From positions 1-64,000 of the forward strand of contig NZ_JAOEFC010000004.1 of the NCBI RefSeq assembly GCF_025421715.1: a DNA stretch of 64,000 bases. The letters run 5' to 3'. This stretch comes from Microbacterium festucae. GTDB lineage: Bacteria; Actinomycetota; Actinomycetes; Actinomycetales; Microbacteriaceae. Every line of letters starts with the position of its first letter. Within the stretch, counting starts at the first letter, position 1. Positions 28,176 through 36,415 of the stretch are shown piece after piece. The notes under the pieces are model-generated. The model saw nothing but the letters and a program-made list of their open reading frames with translations, was not told the DNA's origin and did no database searches. The position numbers were made by a program, and so were the translations under genes.

Positions 28176-28544
28176 TCAGTCGCGTCCGCGGAAGTGGTCG
28201 ATGTCGCGGCGCTCCCGCTTGGTGGGACGGCCGGCGCCGCGGTCGCGGACGGCGACCTTCGGGGCCGGGTCGCGCGGCGGGGTGCGCTCCTCGTAGGCGA
28301 GGGCGGCCAGCGGCGCGCCCACGCGCTTCACGAGCAGCTGGCGCACCCCGACGATGCGGTCGAACCCGTCGATGCGCACGCGCAGCTCGTCGCCGATGCG
28401 CACCGGCTGCGCCGCCTTGGCCTTCTCTCCGTTCACGCGCACGTGACCCGCGCGGCACGCGCTGGTGGCTGCCGAGCGGGTCTTGTACGCACGGATCGCC
28501 CAGAGCCACGCATCCACACGCACCGCATCCATACGGTCCATCAT
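28176..28544 (-). CDS. S4-domain RNA-binding protein (Hsp15-like)
   Basis: The 122-residue protein is an S4 domain (VRVDAWLWAIRAYKTRSAAT, then CRAGHVRVNG) with a basic tail (GRPTKRERRDIDHF), the layout of the Hsp15/HslR family that binds stalled 50S subunits carrying nascent chains. ATG at 28544 overlaps the stop of the upstream gene as ATGA, which decides the start among three nearby ATGs. Confidence 0.88.
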   Translation of the reverse strand: MMDRMDAVRVDAWLWAIRAYKTRSAATSACRAGHVRVNGEKAKAAQPVRIGDELRVRIDGFDRIVGVRQLLVKRVGAPLAALAYEERTPPRDPAPKVAVRDRGAGRPTKRERRDIDHFRGRD

Positions 28545-29239
28545 CTCGCGCGGCGGACGACACCCCACGCGAGCAGGCCCTGGCCGGCCGCATACGTCGC
28601 CATGATCCACGGGCCCGCCATCGTCTCCGACACCCCGGGCAGGAACAGACGCAGGGCCAGAAGCGTGTCGGATGCCAGGAAGAGCGCGCCCCCGATCGCG
28701 GTCACCGTTCCGCCGCGCGTCGACATCGCGGCGGTTCCCGCGAGCACGAGCCCGTAGACGGCGACAGGGATCAGGAGCGCACCCAGATGCACGTGCAGCA
28801 CGTGCAGCACGAGCAGCATCGCGACCCACCACGCCCCGTACACCACCGCCCAGGCCGGCACCCGGCGCGCACCGGGCAGCCGTGCGAACAGCAGGATGTA
28901 TGCGAGGTGAGCGAGTCCGAAGCACAGCAGCATCAGCGGCAGTTCGGGCGGCGAGACCGGGAGCGACACGAAGGGGAAGAAGAGCGCGGCGCCGTCGCCG
29001 AGCCACGACAGGGCGATCGCGGCGATCAGCCACGTGTCGACAGCGCGCCAGGGCCGCCCGCCGTGCGCGAGCAGCACCGCCCCGGCGAGGGCGGGCATGA
29101 GCAGGAGCTTGGTGGGGTAGACCAGCGGCTCGGCTCCGAGCGTGATCGCGCCCACGTGCACGAGGGCGAGTGCGGCGAACACCACGAACCCCCACGAGGT
29201 CGTGCGGGTGCGGGTGGTCGGTGCGGCGTCGTTGCTCAC
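28541..29239 (-). CDS. YhhN/TMEM86-family membrane protein (lysoplasmalogenase-like)
   Basis: The 232-residue protein has seven or eight hydrophobic segments. Signature segments are YPTKLLLMP near residue 41, LSWLGDGAALFF near residue 76 and the late GGALFLASDTLLALR near residue 183, where conserved acidic residues form the active site in the YhhN family. Members hydrolyse the vinyl-ether bond of lysoplasmalogens; a bacterial role is less clear. The start is GTG at 29239. The stop is coupled to the S4-domain gene. Confidence 0.87.
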   Translation of the reverse strand: MSNDAAPTTRTRTTSWGFVVFAALALVHVGAITLGAEPLVYPTKLLLMPALAGAVLLAHGGRPWRAVDTWLIAAIALSWLGDGAALFFPFVSLPVSPPELPLMLLCFGLAHLAYILLFARLPGARRVPAWAVVYGAWWVAMLLVLHVLHVHLGALLIPVAVYGLVLAGTAAMSTRGGTVTAIGGALFLASDTLLALRLFLPGVSETMAGPWIMATYAAGQGLLAWGVVRRAR

Positions 29240-29300
29240 AGGGCTCCGTCGGGGTGCGGGTGGCGTCGGGTGGCCACCGCGCCCAGCGTAGGGCAGTGGC

Positions 29301-29804
29301 TCAGAGCCGCGCGATCCGCTCGGCCACGAGATCGAAGGTCGCCTCGTCGAAGGCCACGATCCGCGCGTCGGTGACGGCCGTGTCGGCGGCGGCGATGGTG
29401 GCGACCGCCGCGTCGACGGCGTCGGGCTTCGGCCATCCGTAGATGCCGGCGCTGATGAGCGGGAAAGCGATCGATCGCGCGCCGAGCCGGTCGGCGACCT
29501 CGAGCGCGCGGCGGTAGCACGACACCAACAGGGCGCGATCGCGCTCGCCGGCGGCGTGGTTGGGCCCGACGACGTGGATCACCCAGCGAGCGGGGAGTGC
29601 TCCAGCCGTCGTCCATCCGGCGTCGCCGGTGGCCAGCCCCTGCGGAAACCGCGCGATGCAGTCGTCGAGGATCGCCGGCCCGCCCATCCGGTGGATGGCG
29701 CCGTCGACGCCGCCCCCGCCGCGCATGGCTCGGTTGGCGGCGTTGACGACGGCATCCACTCGTTGCGCGGTGATGTCGCCCCGCACGGCGGTGGGCGCGG
29801 GCAC
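29301..29804 (-). CDS. Macro domain protein (ADP-ribose binding/deacylase)
   Basis: The 167-residue protein is a single macro domain. ADP-ribose-binding segments are VRGDITAQRVDAVVNAAN, GGGGVDGAIHRMGG and ISAGIYGWPK. Related proteins remove acetyl from O-acetyl-ADP-ribose or mono-ADP-ribose from proteins. GTG at 29804 is one base downstream of the GNAT stop and gives a natural N-terminus; a longer frame runs back into the GNAT gene and is rejected. Confidence 0.92.
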   Translation of the reverse strand: MPAPTAVRGDITAQRVDAVVNAANRAMRGGGGVDGAIHRMGGPAILDDCIARFPQGLATGDAGWTTAGALPARWVIHVVGPNHAAGERDRALLVSCYRRALEVADRLGARSIAFPLISAGIYGWPKPDAVDAAVATIAAADTAVTDARIVAFDEATFDLVAERIARL

Positions 29805-29805
29805 G

Positions 29806-30384
29806 TCAGGCCACCGCCAGCGACACGATGGGTCGGGTGGGGGTGGGGCGCGCCACCTCGCGGAATCCGGCACCGAGGAACGTCGTCAGCGCCCCGTGGA
29901 ACAGCTCGTTGGAGGTGGCGCGCTTGGCTGCGGTGTCGACCGGATACCCCTCGATGATGCGCGCGCCATGATCGCGCGCGTGTGCCACGGCCGCGTCGAG
30001 CAGTGCGCCCCCGAGGCCCTGTCGCCGGTGCTCCTTCCGCACGACGAAGCAGCTCACCGCCCACACCGAGGCGTCGTCGAGCGGCTCGGGAGAGGCGTGC
30101 ACGCTGCGGGTGCGCTCCAGCCGGGGCTGTGCGGGCCGCGGGGCGACCTTGACCCACCCGGCGGGCTCACCGTCGACGTAGGCGATGAGGGCGGATGCCG
30201 GCTCGGCGGCGAGGTCGCCGCGCAGCCTGGCGCGCTTGTCGTCATCCGTCGCCGCCGCGAAGTCCTTGTGGGGGAGCATCCACCATTGGCACCAGCACGT
30301 CGCGCCGTCGCCCCCGCCGGTGAGCGCGTGCGCGGCGTCGTCGAAACGATCGGCGGAGGCGGGGCGGATCTCGATCTCAGCCAT
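29806..30384 (-). CDS. GNAT-family N-acetyltransferase
   Basis: The 192-residue protein has the acetyl-CoA motif FVVRKEHRRQGLGGALLDAA near residue 113 and the later NELFHGALTTFLGAGF, typical of GNAT acetyltransferases. The substrate is unknown. It is followed directly by the macro domain gene, so the pair may be linked to acetyl-ADP-ribose or protein acetylation (inference). A TAGCGT hexamer lies six bases before its ATG, suggesting a leaderless transcript. Confidence 0.88.
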   Translation of the reverse strand: MAEIEIRPASADRFDDAAHALTGGGDGATCWCQWWMLPHKDFAAATDDDKRARLRGDLAAEPASALIAYVDGEPAGWVKVAPRPAQPRLERTRSVHASPEPLDDASVWAVSCFVVRKEHRRQGLGGALLDAAVAHARDHGARIIEGYPVDTAAKRATSNELFHGALTTFLGAGFREVARPTPTRPIVSLAVA

Positions 30385-30511
30385 GACGCGACGCTACGCC
30401 GCACCGCCGACATCCGTCACCCCACTCTCACGGGCCTCGCCGCACGCATGGTTCGCGGGTGCCTGTCAGACCGGGTAGGATAGGGGAGTTGTCCGCGCGT
30501 CGGACGATTTC

Positions 30512-30585
<74 letters not shown>

Positions 30586-30632
30586 CGGAAACGAAAGGCT
30601 GTTGGCGATACTGATCGCACAACGGTCGACAC

Positions 30633-30675
30633 AACGAGAAGGGCACGGGCTTCGAGCCGGTGCCCTTCTCGTTTT
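30633..30675 (+). terminator. Intrinsic terminator after tRNA-Pro
   Basis: AACGAGAAGGGCAC (30633-30646) pairs perfectly with 30660-30673, and further GC pairs extend inward to a short loop. A TTTT run follows on the plus strand. It ends tRNA transcription and may also stop transcripts of the converging FAH gene. Confidence 0.9.
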
Positions 30676-30713
30676 CCGTCGTGCCGCGGCCGCGCAGGCC
30701 CGCACGGGGGAGC

Positions 30714-31568
30714 TCAGCTCAGTCGCACCCGCTCGGTGCGCTGCTGCTGGCGTCCGAGCCCCTCGATCTCGAGCATCATCCGGTCGCCGGGCTGCAGGTA
30801 GGGGAATCGTCCCGACAGCGCGACGCCCTGCGGTGTGCCGGTGTTGATGACATCGCCCGGCTCCACGACCATGTACTGGCTCAGCTCGTAGACGAGCTGC
30901 AGCACGGGGAAGATCATGTCGGCTGTCGAGGAGTCCTGTCGCGGCTCCCCGTTCACGAACGACCGCAGACGCAGCGTCTGCGGGTCGACCTCGTCGGCGG
31001 GGACGAGTGCGGGGCCGAGCGGGTTGAACGTCTCGGAGCACTTGCCTTTCGACCACTGCCCGCCCGACACCTCGAGCTGGTTCGCGCGCTCGGAGACATC
31101 GTTCGAGATCGTGTAGCCGGCGATGACGTCGCGTGCGGCGTCGGGCGAGGGGAGATACCTCGCGGTCGCGCCGATCACGATCGCGAGCTCGACCTCCCAG
31201 TCGACCTTCTCGGCGTCGGGCGGCAGCAGGACGACGTCATCGGGGCCGACGACGGTGTTCGGATGCTTGAAGAAGATGACCGGATGCGTCGGCGGCGCGG
31301 CCCCCGACTCGGCGGCGTGGGCTGCGTAGTTCTGCCCGATGCAGATCACCGCGCCGGGACGGCTGACCGGTGCGCCGATGCGCAGGCCGTCGATATCGGC
31401 GGCCTTCAGGTCGCCGCGCGCGAGAGCGTCGCGCGCGCGGGCGATGCCGCCCGATGCGAGGAAGGCCCCGTCGATGTCCGCGGTCACAGGCGCCAGGTCG
31501 TAGACGACGCCGTCGTCGCGGACGTAGGGGCGCTCGAGGCCGAGCGGGCCCAGTCGCAGCAGTTCCAT
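30714..31568 (-). CDS. Fumarylacetoacetate hydrolase (FAH) family protein
   Basis: The 284-residue protein has the FAH fold. ICIGQNYAAHAAE near residue 75, the metal-binding DWEVELAIVIG near residue 124, YTISNDVSERANQ and the late GDVINTGTPQGVAL are all present. Members cleave or hydrolyse 2,4-diketo acids, including 2,4-diketo-3-deoxy sugar acids in fucose and rhamnose breakdown. The latter fits the sugar-acid enzymes nearby (inference). It is the last gene of the leftward operon driven from 32557, 14 bases after the dehydrogenase. Confidence 0.9.
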   Translation of the reverse strand: MELLRLGPLGLERPYVRDDGVVYDLAPVTADIDGAFLASGGIARARDALARGDLKAADIDGLRIGAPVSRPGAVICIGQNYAAHAAESGAAPPTHPVIFFKHPNTVVGPDDVVLLPPDAEKVDWEVELAIVIGATARYLPSPDAARDVIAGYTISNDVSERANQLEVSGGQWSKGKCSETFNPLGPALVPADEVDPQTLRLRSFVNGEPRQDSSTADMIFPVLQLVYELSQYMVVEPGDVINTGTPQGVALSGRFPYLQPGDRMMLEIEGLGRQQQRTERVRLS

Positions 31569-31582
31569 GTCTTCCTTCCCCG

Positions 31583-32557
31583 TCAGCGCGCGTCGGCGAA
31601 GGCCGGGTTGATGATCGGCGCTGACTCGCCGGCGAGGTGGCGGATGATGTTCTCCGCCGCGTGCACGGGGAGATCCGCCAGCGCCTCGGGGGAGTACCAG
31701 GCTGCGTGCGGAGTGAGCAGGACCTGGTCGAGGCCGCGCAGCGGTGAGTCGCCGGCGAGCGGCTCGCCGGCGAACACGTCGAGTGCGGCGCCGCCGAGGC
31801 GACCACCGCGCAGCGAGTCCGCGAGCGCATCCTCGTCGATGAGCGGACCGCGGCATGTGTTCACGATGACGGCGCCCTGCTTCATCGTCGCGAGCGCGTC
31901 GGCATCGATGAGGTGTCGGGTGGTGTCGGTCAGCGGCACATGCAGCGTGAGGATGTCGGCCCAGGCGACGGCGTCGGGGATCTCGACCAGGTCGCATCCG
32001 GCCTCGCGCACGGCGGCAGCCGAGGCGTAGGGGTCGGCGACGAGCACTCGGAAGCCGAGCGCGCGGCATCCGCGTGCGACGATCGAGCCGATACGGCCGA
32101 AGCCGAGCACCGAGACCGTGGTGGTCGAGGGGCGAACGGCGAGCGGATGCGCATCGACGGCCCTCCAGGTGCCGGCGCGCACGGCGCGATCGTAGGCGGC
32201 GAGGCCGCGGGCCTCGGCCATGATCATCGCGATCGTGTGCGCGGCGACCTCTTCTATGCAGTAGCTCGGGGTGTTGGCCACCGCGATGCCGCGGGCCGTC
32301 GCCGCCTCGACGTCCACCATGTCGTAGCCGATGCCGACCCGGCTGATGATGCGGAGGTTCGGCATCCGATCCATGACCTCGCCGGTGATCTGCGCCCACT
32401 GCACGACCAGGCCCTCGGCGCTCGGGCCGGCAGCGGCGATGTCGTCGAGGCTGCCGGAAGCGGCGCGCTCGGCGCGCAGGCCCGCCCGACGCAGGGTGTC
32501 TTCGATGACGGTTCCCGGGAGGTCGCAGTCGCTGACGAGGATGAGAGGCGCGGTCAT
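31583..32557 (-). CDS. D-2-hydroxyacid dehydrogenase (CtBP-like)
   Basis: The 324-residue NAD-dependent enzyme has the Rossmann loop VLGFGRIGSIVARG near residue 148, catalytic Arg in NTCRGPLID, Glu in FAGEP and His in TPHAAW. The sequence resembles the C-terminal-binding-protein-like branch of the phosphoglycerate dehydrogenase family. It probably oxidises or reduces a 2-keto/hydroxy acid of the catabolic pathway. It is divergent from the SDR gene at 32635 across two GntR-type operators. Confidence 0.9.
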   Translation of the reverse strand: MTAPLILVSDCDLPGTVIEDTLRRAGLRAERAASGSLDDIAAAGPSAEGLVVQWAQITGEVMDRMPNLRIISRVGIGYDMVDVEAATARGIAVANTPSYCIEEVAAHTIAMIMAEARGLAAYDRAVRAGTWRAVDAHPLAVRPSTTTVSVLGFGRIGSIVARGCRALGFRVLVADPYASAAAVREAGCDLVEIPDAVAWADILTLHVPLTDTTRHLIDADALATMKQGAVIVNTCRGPLIDEDALADSLRGGRLGGAALDVFAGEPLAGDSPLRGLDQVLLTPHAAWYSPEALADLPVHAAENIIRHLAGESAPIINPAFADAR

Positions 32558-32563
32558 GGAGGC

Positions 32564-32630
32564 GATGCTATAGCATCTAGCAAATCTCCGCAGCGCAGCG
32601 CAATGAGTGCCCGATTCGCTATAGCATCGG
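32564..32630. promoter_or_regulatory. Two GntR-type operators in divergent promoter region
   Basis: GATGCTATAGCATC (32564-32577) is a perfect palindrome followed by TAGCAAAT. A second copy of the core, CGCTATAGCATCGG (32617-32630), lies 51 bp away centre to centre. The same core occurs twice upstream of the GntR gene. They sit right between the divergent starts at 32557 and 32635, so both directions are probably repressed together. Confidence 0.82.
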
Positions 32631-32634
32631 ACCT

Positions 32635-33384
32635 ATGACTGTGCGCCGAGCGTTGATCACGGGGGCCAGTTCCGGTATCGGAACCGCCGCCGCCCTCGAA
32701 CTCGCCCGCGAGGGCGCCGCCCTCTGGATCACGTACGCCGGCCGCGAGGCCGAAGCGATCCGCGTCGCCGCGGAATGCCGCGCGGCGGGGTCACCCGAGG
32801 TGCGGGTCTCGCGCCTCGACCTGCGCGAGCGGGCATCGATCGACGCGGTGATCGGCGAGATCACCGACGCGTGGGGATCACTGCACGTGCTCGTCAACAA
32901 CGGCGGCGTGTGCCCGTACACGCCCTATGCCGACATCGAGTTCGACGAGTGGGACATGGTGCTGGAGACCAACGCCCGGGGCACCTTCTTCCTCACCCGC
33001 GGTGCTCTTCCCCTGCTGCGGGCTGCCGAGGGCGATCGCTCGGTGATCAACATCGCCTCGATCGCGGGTCAGGTCGGAGCGCTGCAGACCGGGATCCACT
33101 ATGCGGCGAGCAAGGGCGCGATCCTCGCGATCACGCGCAGTTTCGCGCGTCACCTCGCCGGCGAGGGCATCCGCGTCAATGCCGTCACTCCCGGCCCGGT
33201 CGCGAGCGCGATCACCGACCAGCTGCAGGGGGCGGGGCGGGAGAAGCTCGAAGCCGGTATTCCGCTCGGCGCATTCGGGCAGCCGGCGGACGTCGCCTGG
33301 ATCATCGCATCGCTCGCGTCGGAGCGTGCCCGGTTCATCACCGGCGCCACCTACGACGTCAACGGAGGAGTTCGCATTGACTGA
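32635..33384 (+). CDS. Short-chain dehydrogenase/reductase
   Basis: The 249-residue classical SDR has TGASSGIG near residue 9, NNGG near residue 88 (normally NNAG) and the catalytic YAASK near residue 151 with the upstream Ser in NIASIAG. It ends in the usual DVNGG. It probably oxidises a sugar, sugar acid or hydroxyl of a pathway intermediate. It is the first gene rightward from the operator pair and is coupled to the NTF2-like gene. Confidence 0.92.
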   Translation: MTVRRALITGASSGIGTAAALELAREGAALWITYAGREAEAIRVAAECRAAGSPEVRVSRLDLRERASIDAVIGEITDAWGSLHVLVNNGGVCPYTPYADIEFDEWDMVLETNARGTFFLTRGALPLLRAAEGDRSVINIASIAGQVGALQTGIHYAASKGAILAITRSFARHLAGEGIRVNAVTPGPVASAITDQLQGAGREKLEAGIPLGAFGQPADVAWIIASLASERARFITGATYDVNGGVRID

Positions 33385-33727
33385 CCGCACCGCGCCCGAC
33401 CGTTCTGCGCTCGACACCGTTCAGGCGCAGCTCGACGCCTTCAACGCGCACGACCTGGATGCCTTCGTCGCCACCTACGCGCCGGATGCGGTGATCACGG
33501 GCGTCGCTGCGGAGCCCGTCGTCGGCTCGGCGGCGATCCGCGCGTTCTACGAGCCGCGGCTGCAGAACCCCGAGTTGTCGTGCGTGATCGAGACCACCGT
33601 GCTCTTCGGTACGCGGTGGGTCGTGGCGCAGGAACAGGTGATCAACGCGGGCACCGCCACAGAGACCATCGCGACGTTCGACGTGGTGGGCGGCGTGATC
33701 TCGCGCGCCTCGATGCTCAAGGCCTGA
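33377..33727 (+). CDS. NTF2/SnoaL-like small protein
   Basis: The 116-residue protein has the alpha+beta fold pattern of the SnoaL/NTF2 group (VQAQLDAFNAHDLDAFVATY, then APDAVITG). Such proteins are isomerase-like or steroid-delta-isomerase-like, but catalytic residues vary. TTG at 33377 is chosen because GGAGGAG (33364-33370) precedes it at the right distance and it overlaps the SDR stop. The function in the pathway is unknown. Confidence 0.85.
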   Translation: MTDRTAPDRSALDTVQAQLDAFNAHDLDAFVATYAPDAVITGVAAEPVVGSAAIRAFYEPRLQNPELSCVIETTVLFGTRWVVAQEQVINAGTATETIATFDVVGGVISRASMLKA

Positions 33728-33736
33728 GCCTCCCGT

Positions 33737-34531
33737 CTACCCCTGCGCGAAGCGCGCCCGCACGGCCGGATCGATGGCGATGTCGCCGAAGGATGCCGTC
33801 CAGGCGCCGTCGACGGCGATCGACTGGCCCGACAGGTAGGGGGCCTGGTCGGAGAGCAGGAACGCGGTCACCGCGGCCACTTCCTCGGCGCGCGCGATAC
33901 GGCCCATCGGCGGGCCCTCCGCGAGCGCCCGTTCCGCCGCTGCAGGGTCTGTCGCACGGGCGATCTGGGCCTCCAGATGCGGAGTGCGCACGCCGCCGGG
34001 AGCGACGGTGTTCGCGCGGATGCCGAGCGCCCCATACGACACGGCCACGCTGCGTGTGAGGGCGTCGATGCCGCCCTTGGTGAACTCGTAGGCGGCATGG
34101 TCGGTGAAGCTCGAGCGTCCGTGGATCGAGCCGACATTCACGATCGCGCCGGGCACGCCCTGGTCGAGGAAGGCGGAGACGGCGGTCGAGCAGCCCCAGA
34201 TGTATCCGAAGCCGTTGATGCCGAGGACCTCGCGCACGGTGTCTTCATCGAGGTCGTGAAGGGGGGTGCGCTTGGTGATGCCGGCGTTGTTGACCCAGCC
34301 GGCGAGAGGCGCCCGGGCGCGGGCGGCACCGGCCGCCCGTCGGTGCGTCGCGCGATCAGCCGCGTCGCCGAGCACGACCTCGGCCACGATGCCCTCGTCG
34401 ACCGTGCCGGACCCCGGCGAGCGCTCCAGCCCGACCACGATCCAGCCGTCGGCGCTGAGGCGCTCGGCGATGGCGCGACCGATGCCCTTGCCGCTGCCCG
34501 TCACGACGACACTGCGTGCGGAGTCTGTCAT
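33737..34531 (-). CDS. Short-chain dehydrogenase/reductase
   Basis: The 264-residue SDR has the cofactor loop TGSGKGIG near residue 11, NNAG, Ser in NVGSIHG and the catalytic YEFTK. The C-terminus runs about 15 residues past the usual DG-A-W end. It is the last gene of the leftward operon from 40028, starting one base after the enolase-superfamily gene stop; GAGGAA gives the ribosome site. It converges on the NTF2-like gene with nine bases between stops. Confidence 0.92.
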   Translation of the reverse strand: MTDSARSVVVTGSGKGIGRAIAERLSADGWIVVGLERSPGSGTVDEGIVAEVVLGDAADRATHRRAAGAARARAPLAGWVNNAGITKRTPLHDLDEDTVREVLGINGFGYIWGCSTAVSAFLDQGVPGAIVNVGSIHGRSSFTDHAAYEFTKGGIDALTRSVAVSYGALGIRANTVAPGGVRTPHLEAQIARATDPAAAERALAEGPPMGRIARAEEVAAVTAFLLSDQAPYLSGQSIAVDGAWTASFGDIAIDPAVRARFAQG

Positions 34532-34532
34532 C

Positions 34533-35609
34533 TCAGTTCCTCTCGAATCGGAAGACGGCGGGGTCCAGCGCGAAGCCGAGGCCCACGGCATCCGCCGGCC
34601 GCACCGGGCCGTCGAAGGCCGGACCGCCGAGGATGAACGAGGGCGCCGGGTCGTAGGGGTTGCCGCCGCGCGCGAACGTCTCCACCCCGATGCCCAGGTG
34701 CGCGGTGACCTCGGGGTACACGTGCCCGGAGACCGGTACCCCGCGCGAGGCCGCCCACGCGATCATCTCCCGCGCAGGGGTCACCCCGCCGATCGCGACG
34801 ACGTCGAGCCGCAGGACGTCGACGCCGCCGACCTCGACCAGCGCCCGCAACACGGCTGGATCGGTGACCTCATCGCCGACCGAGACCGGCAGCCCCGACT
34901 GTCGGCGGATGCGCGCGACGCCGTCGGCGTCTTCGGGGAGCAGGGGGTCTTCCAGCCATGCGAGCTGCGGGTCGCCCCACTGCGCGATCTCTGCCAGCGC
35001 CGTGTCGGCGTCGGGCCAGCCGAAGCCGACGTCGACCACCAGCCCGGTGGCGGCGGGCAGCTCGGCGTTCACCATCGCGATCAGGTCGCGCATGTATGCC
35101 GGATCCGGGGTGCGGGAGATCTTCACGTGCGTCCAGCCGTCGGCCTGGGCGAGAACCTCGTCGGCTACCTCGCGCGGGGACCGCTCCGGCGACGGATACG
35201 CGGCGACCAGCATCGCCTCGCGCGGAGCGTCGCCGGTGCCGAGCAGCTTCCACAGCGGCACACCCGCCCGCCGTGCTGCGATGTCCCACAAGGCGATGTC
35301 GACCAGGCCGATCGCCCGTCGCACGAGGCCCACGCGGCCGACGATGGCGCTGCCTCGCAGCATCCGCATCCATGCCGCCGCGGGGTCACCGGCATCGGCG
35401 CCGATCGCGTGCGCGGCCACGAGACGGTCGACGATCTCGGCCATCGGCGCCTCCCGTGAGAGGCAGTAGGCCACGCCGGTCGTGCCGTCGTCGGCGGTCG
35501 CCCGCACCGCGCTGTACTCGCGGCGCGTCACGGTCATCGCGCCCAGGTGCAGCGGCGCGGGAAGGGGGAGCACGGCCGTGGCCGTGTCGATGCGCGCGAT
35601 CGTCGTCAT
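34533..35609 (-). CDS. Mandelate racemase/muconate lactonizing (enolase) superfamily enzyme
   Basis: The 358-residue protein has an N-terminal capping domain and a TIM-barrel with metal ligands Asp in VVDVGFGW, Glu in WLEDPL and Glu in SVGDEVTD. The base on the second barrel strand is HVKIS, with His where many members have the first Lys of KxK, and a His lies in SGHVYPE. The best guess is a sugar-acid dehydratase, given the FAH and hydroxyacid dehydrogenase genes in the same regulon. ATG at 35609 overlaps the SDR stop. Confidence 0.9.
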   Translation of the reverse strand: MTTIARIDTATAVLPLPAPLHLGAMTVTRREYSAVRATADDGTTGVAYCLSREAPMAEIVDRLVAAHAIGADAGDPAAAWMRMLRGSAIVGRVGLVRRAIGLVDIALWDIAARRAGVPLWKLLGTGDAPREAMLVAAYPSPERSPREVADEVLAQADGWTHVKISRTPDPAYMRDLIAMVNAELPAATGLVVDVGFGWPDADTALAEIAQWGDPQLAWLEDPLLPEDADGVARIRRQSGLPVSVGDEVTDPAVLRALVEVGGVDVLRLDVVAIGGVTPAREMIAWAASRGVPVSGHVYPEVTAHLGIGVETFARGGNPYDPAPSFILGGPAFDGPVRPADAVGLGFALDPAVFRFERN

Positions 35610-36376
35610 TCGGGCTTCTTCGCCAGCGGCACGCCGTAGTCGGCCAGGAAGCCGCCGTCGACGTACAGGGTCTGGCCGTTCATGTACCGGGACTGGTCGG
35701 AGACGAGGAAGCTGACCGCGGCGGCGATCTCGCTCGCCTCGGCCAGGCGCTTCGCGGGGATGCGCGACAGGATCGTGTCGAGGCTGAGGGTGCCCGCCTC
35801 CACGCCCTGGCGGAAGACGCCGGTGTCGACGTATCCGGGTGCGACCGCGTTGACCCGCACCCCCCGGGCGGCCCACTCGGCGCCCGCTGTCGAGGTCAGG
35901 CCGATCACCGCGGCCTTGGTCGTGGCGTACGGCGCGCGCCCTGCCGAGCCGCGCGACGAGATCGACGAGATGTTGACGATGCGGCCGTCGCCGCGCGCCA
36001 GCATCCGCTTCCCTGCCGCCTGCAGTGCCGAGAACACCCCGTGCAGGTTGACGTCGACCACGGCGGACCATTCGTCCCAGCTGAGGTCTTCGATGCCGCG
36101 GTGCCGCTGGATGCCGGCGTTGTTCACGAGCACCTCGATCGGCCCGAGCTCGGCTTCGATCTCCGCGAACACGCGGTCGACGCCGTGGTGGTCGGTCACG
36201 TCGAGCTCCCGCCACACGATGCCGGCCGGGTTGTCGGCGGCGGTGAGTCCGGGAACGCGGTCGGCGGCGACGACCCGGTAGCCGTCGGCGGCGAGGCGCT
36301 GGCCGATCTCCCAGCCGATTCCGGCCGATCCTCCGGTGACGACGGCGACGGAGCCGACAGATGCGGGGGTGGTCAT
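35606..36376 (-). CDS. Short-chain dehydrogenase/reductase
   Basis: The 256-residue SDR has TGGSAGIG near residue 14, NNAG, Ser in NISSISS, and the active-site Tyr and Lys in PYATTK. It ends with VDGGFLADYGVPL. It is coupled by ATGA to the enolase-superfamily gene, so the two probably act in sequence, for example oxidation of a sugar to a lactone or acid and then dehydration (inference). Confidence 0.92.
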   Translation of the reverse strand: MTTPASVGSVAVVTGGSAGIGWEIGQRLAADGYRVVAADRVPGLTAADNPAGIVWRELDVTDHHGVDRVFAEIEAELGPIEVLVNNAGIQRHRGIEDLSWDEWSAVVDVNLHGVFSALQAAGKRMLARGDGRIVNISSISSRGSAGRAPYATTKAAVIGLTSTAGAEWAARGVRVNAVAPGYVDTGVFRQGVEAGTLSLDTILSRIPAKRLAEASEIAAAVSFLVSDQSRYMNGQTLYVDGGFLADYGVPLAKKPE

Positions 36377-36415
36377 TGCTCTCCTCTTGTCGTGAGCACG
36401 ATGTGCTGCAGCGGT

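Noticed and set aside
29805..29873. Longer N-terminus for the macro domain protein
   Set aside because: It would lie wholly within the GNAT gene and has no ribosome site; GTG at 29804 gives the normal domain start.
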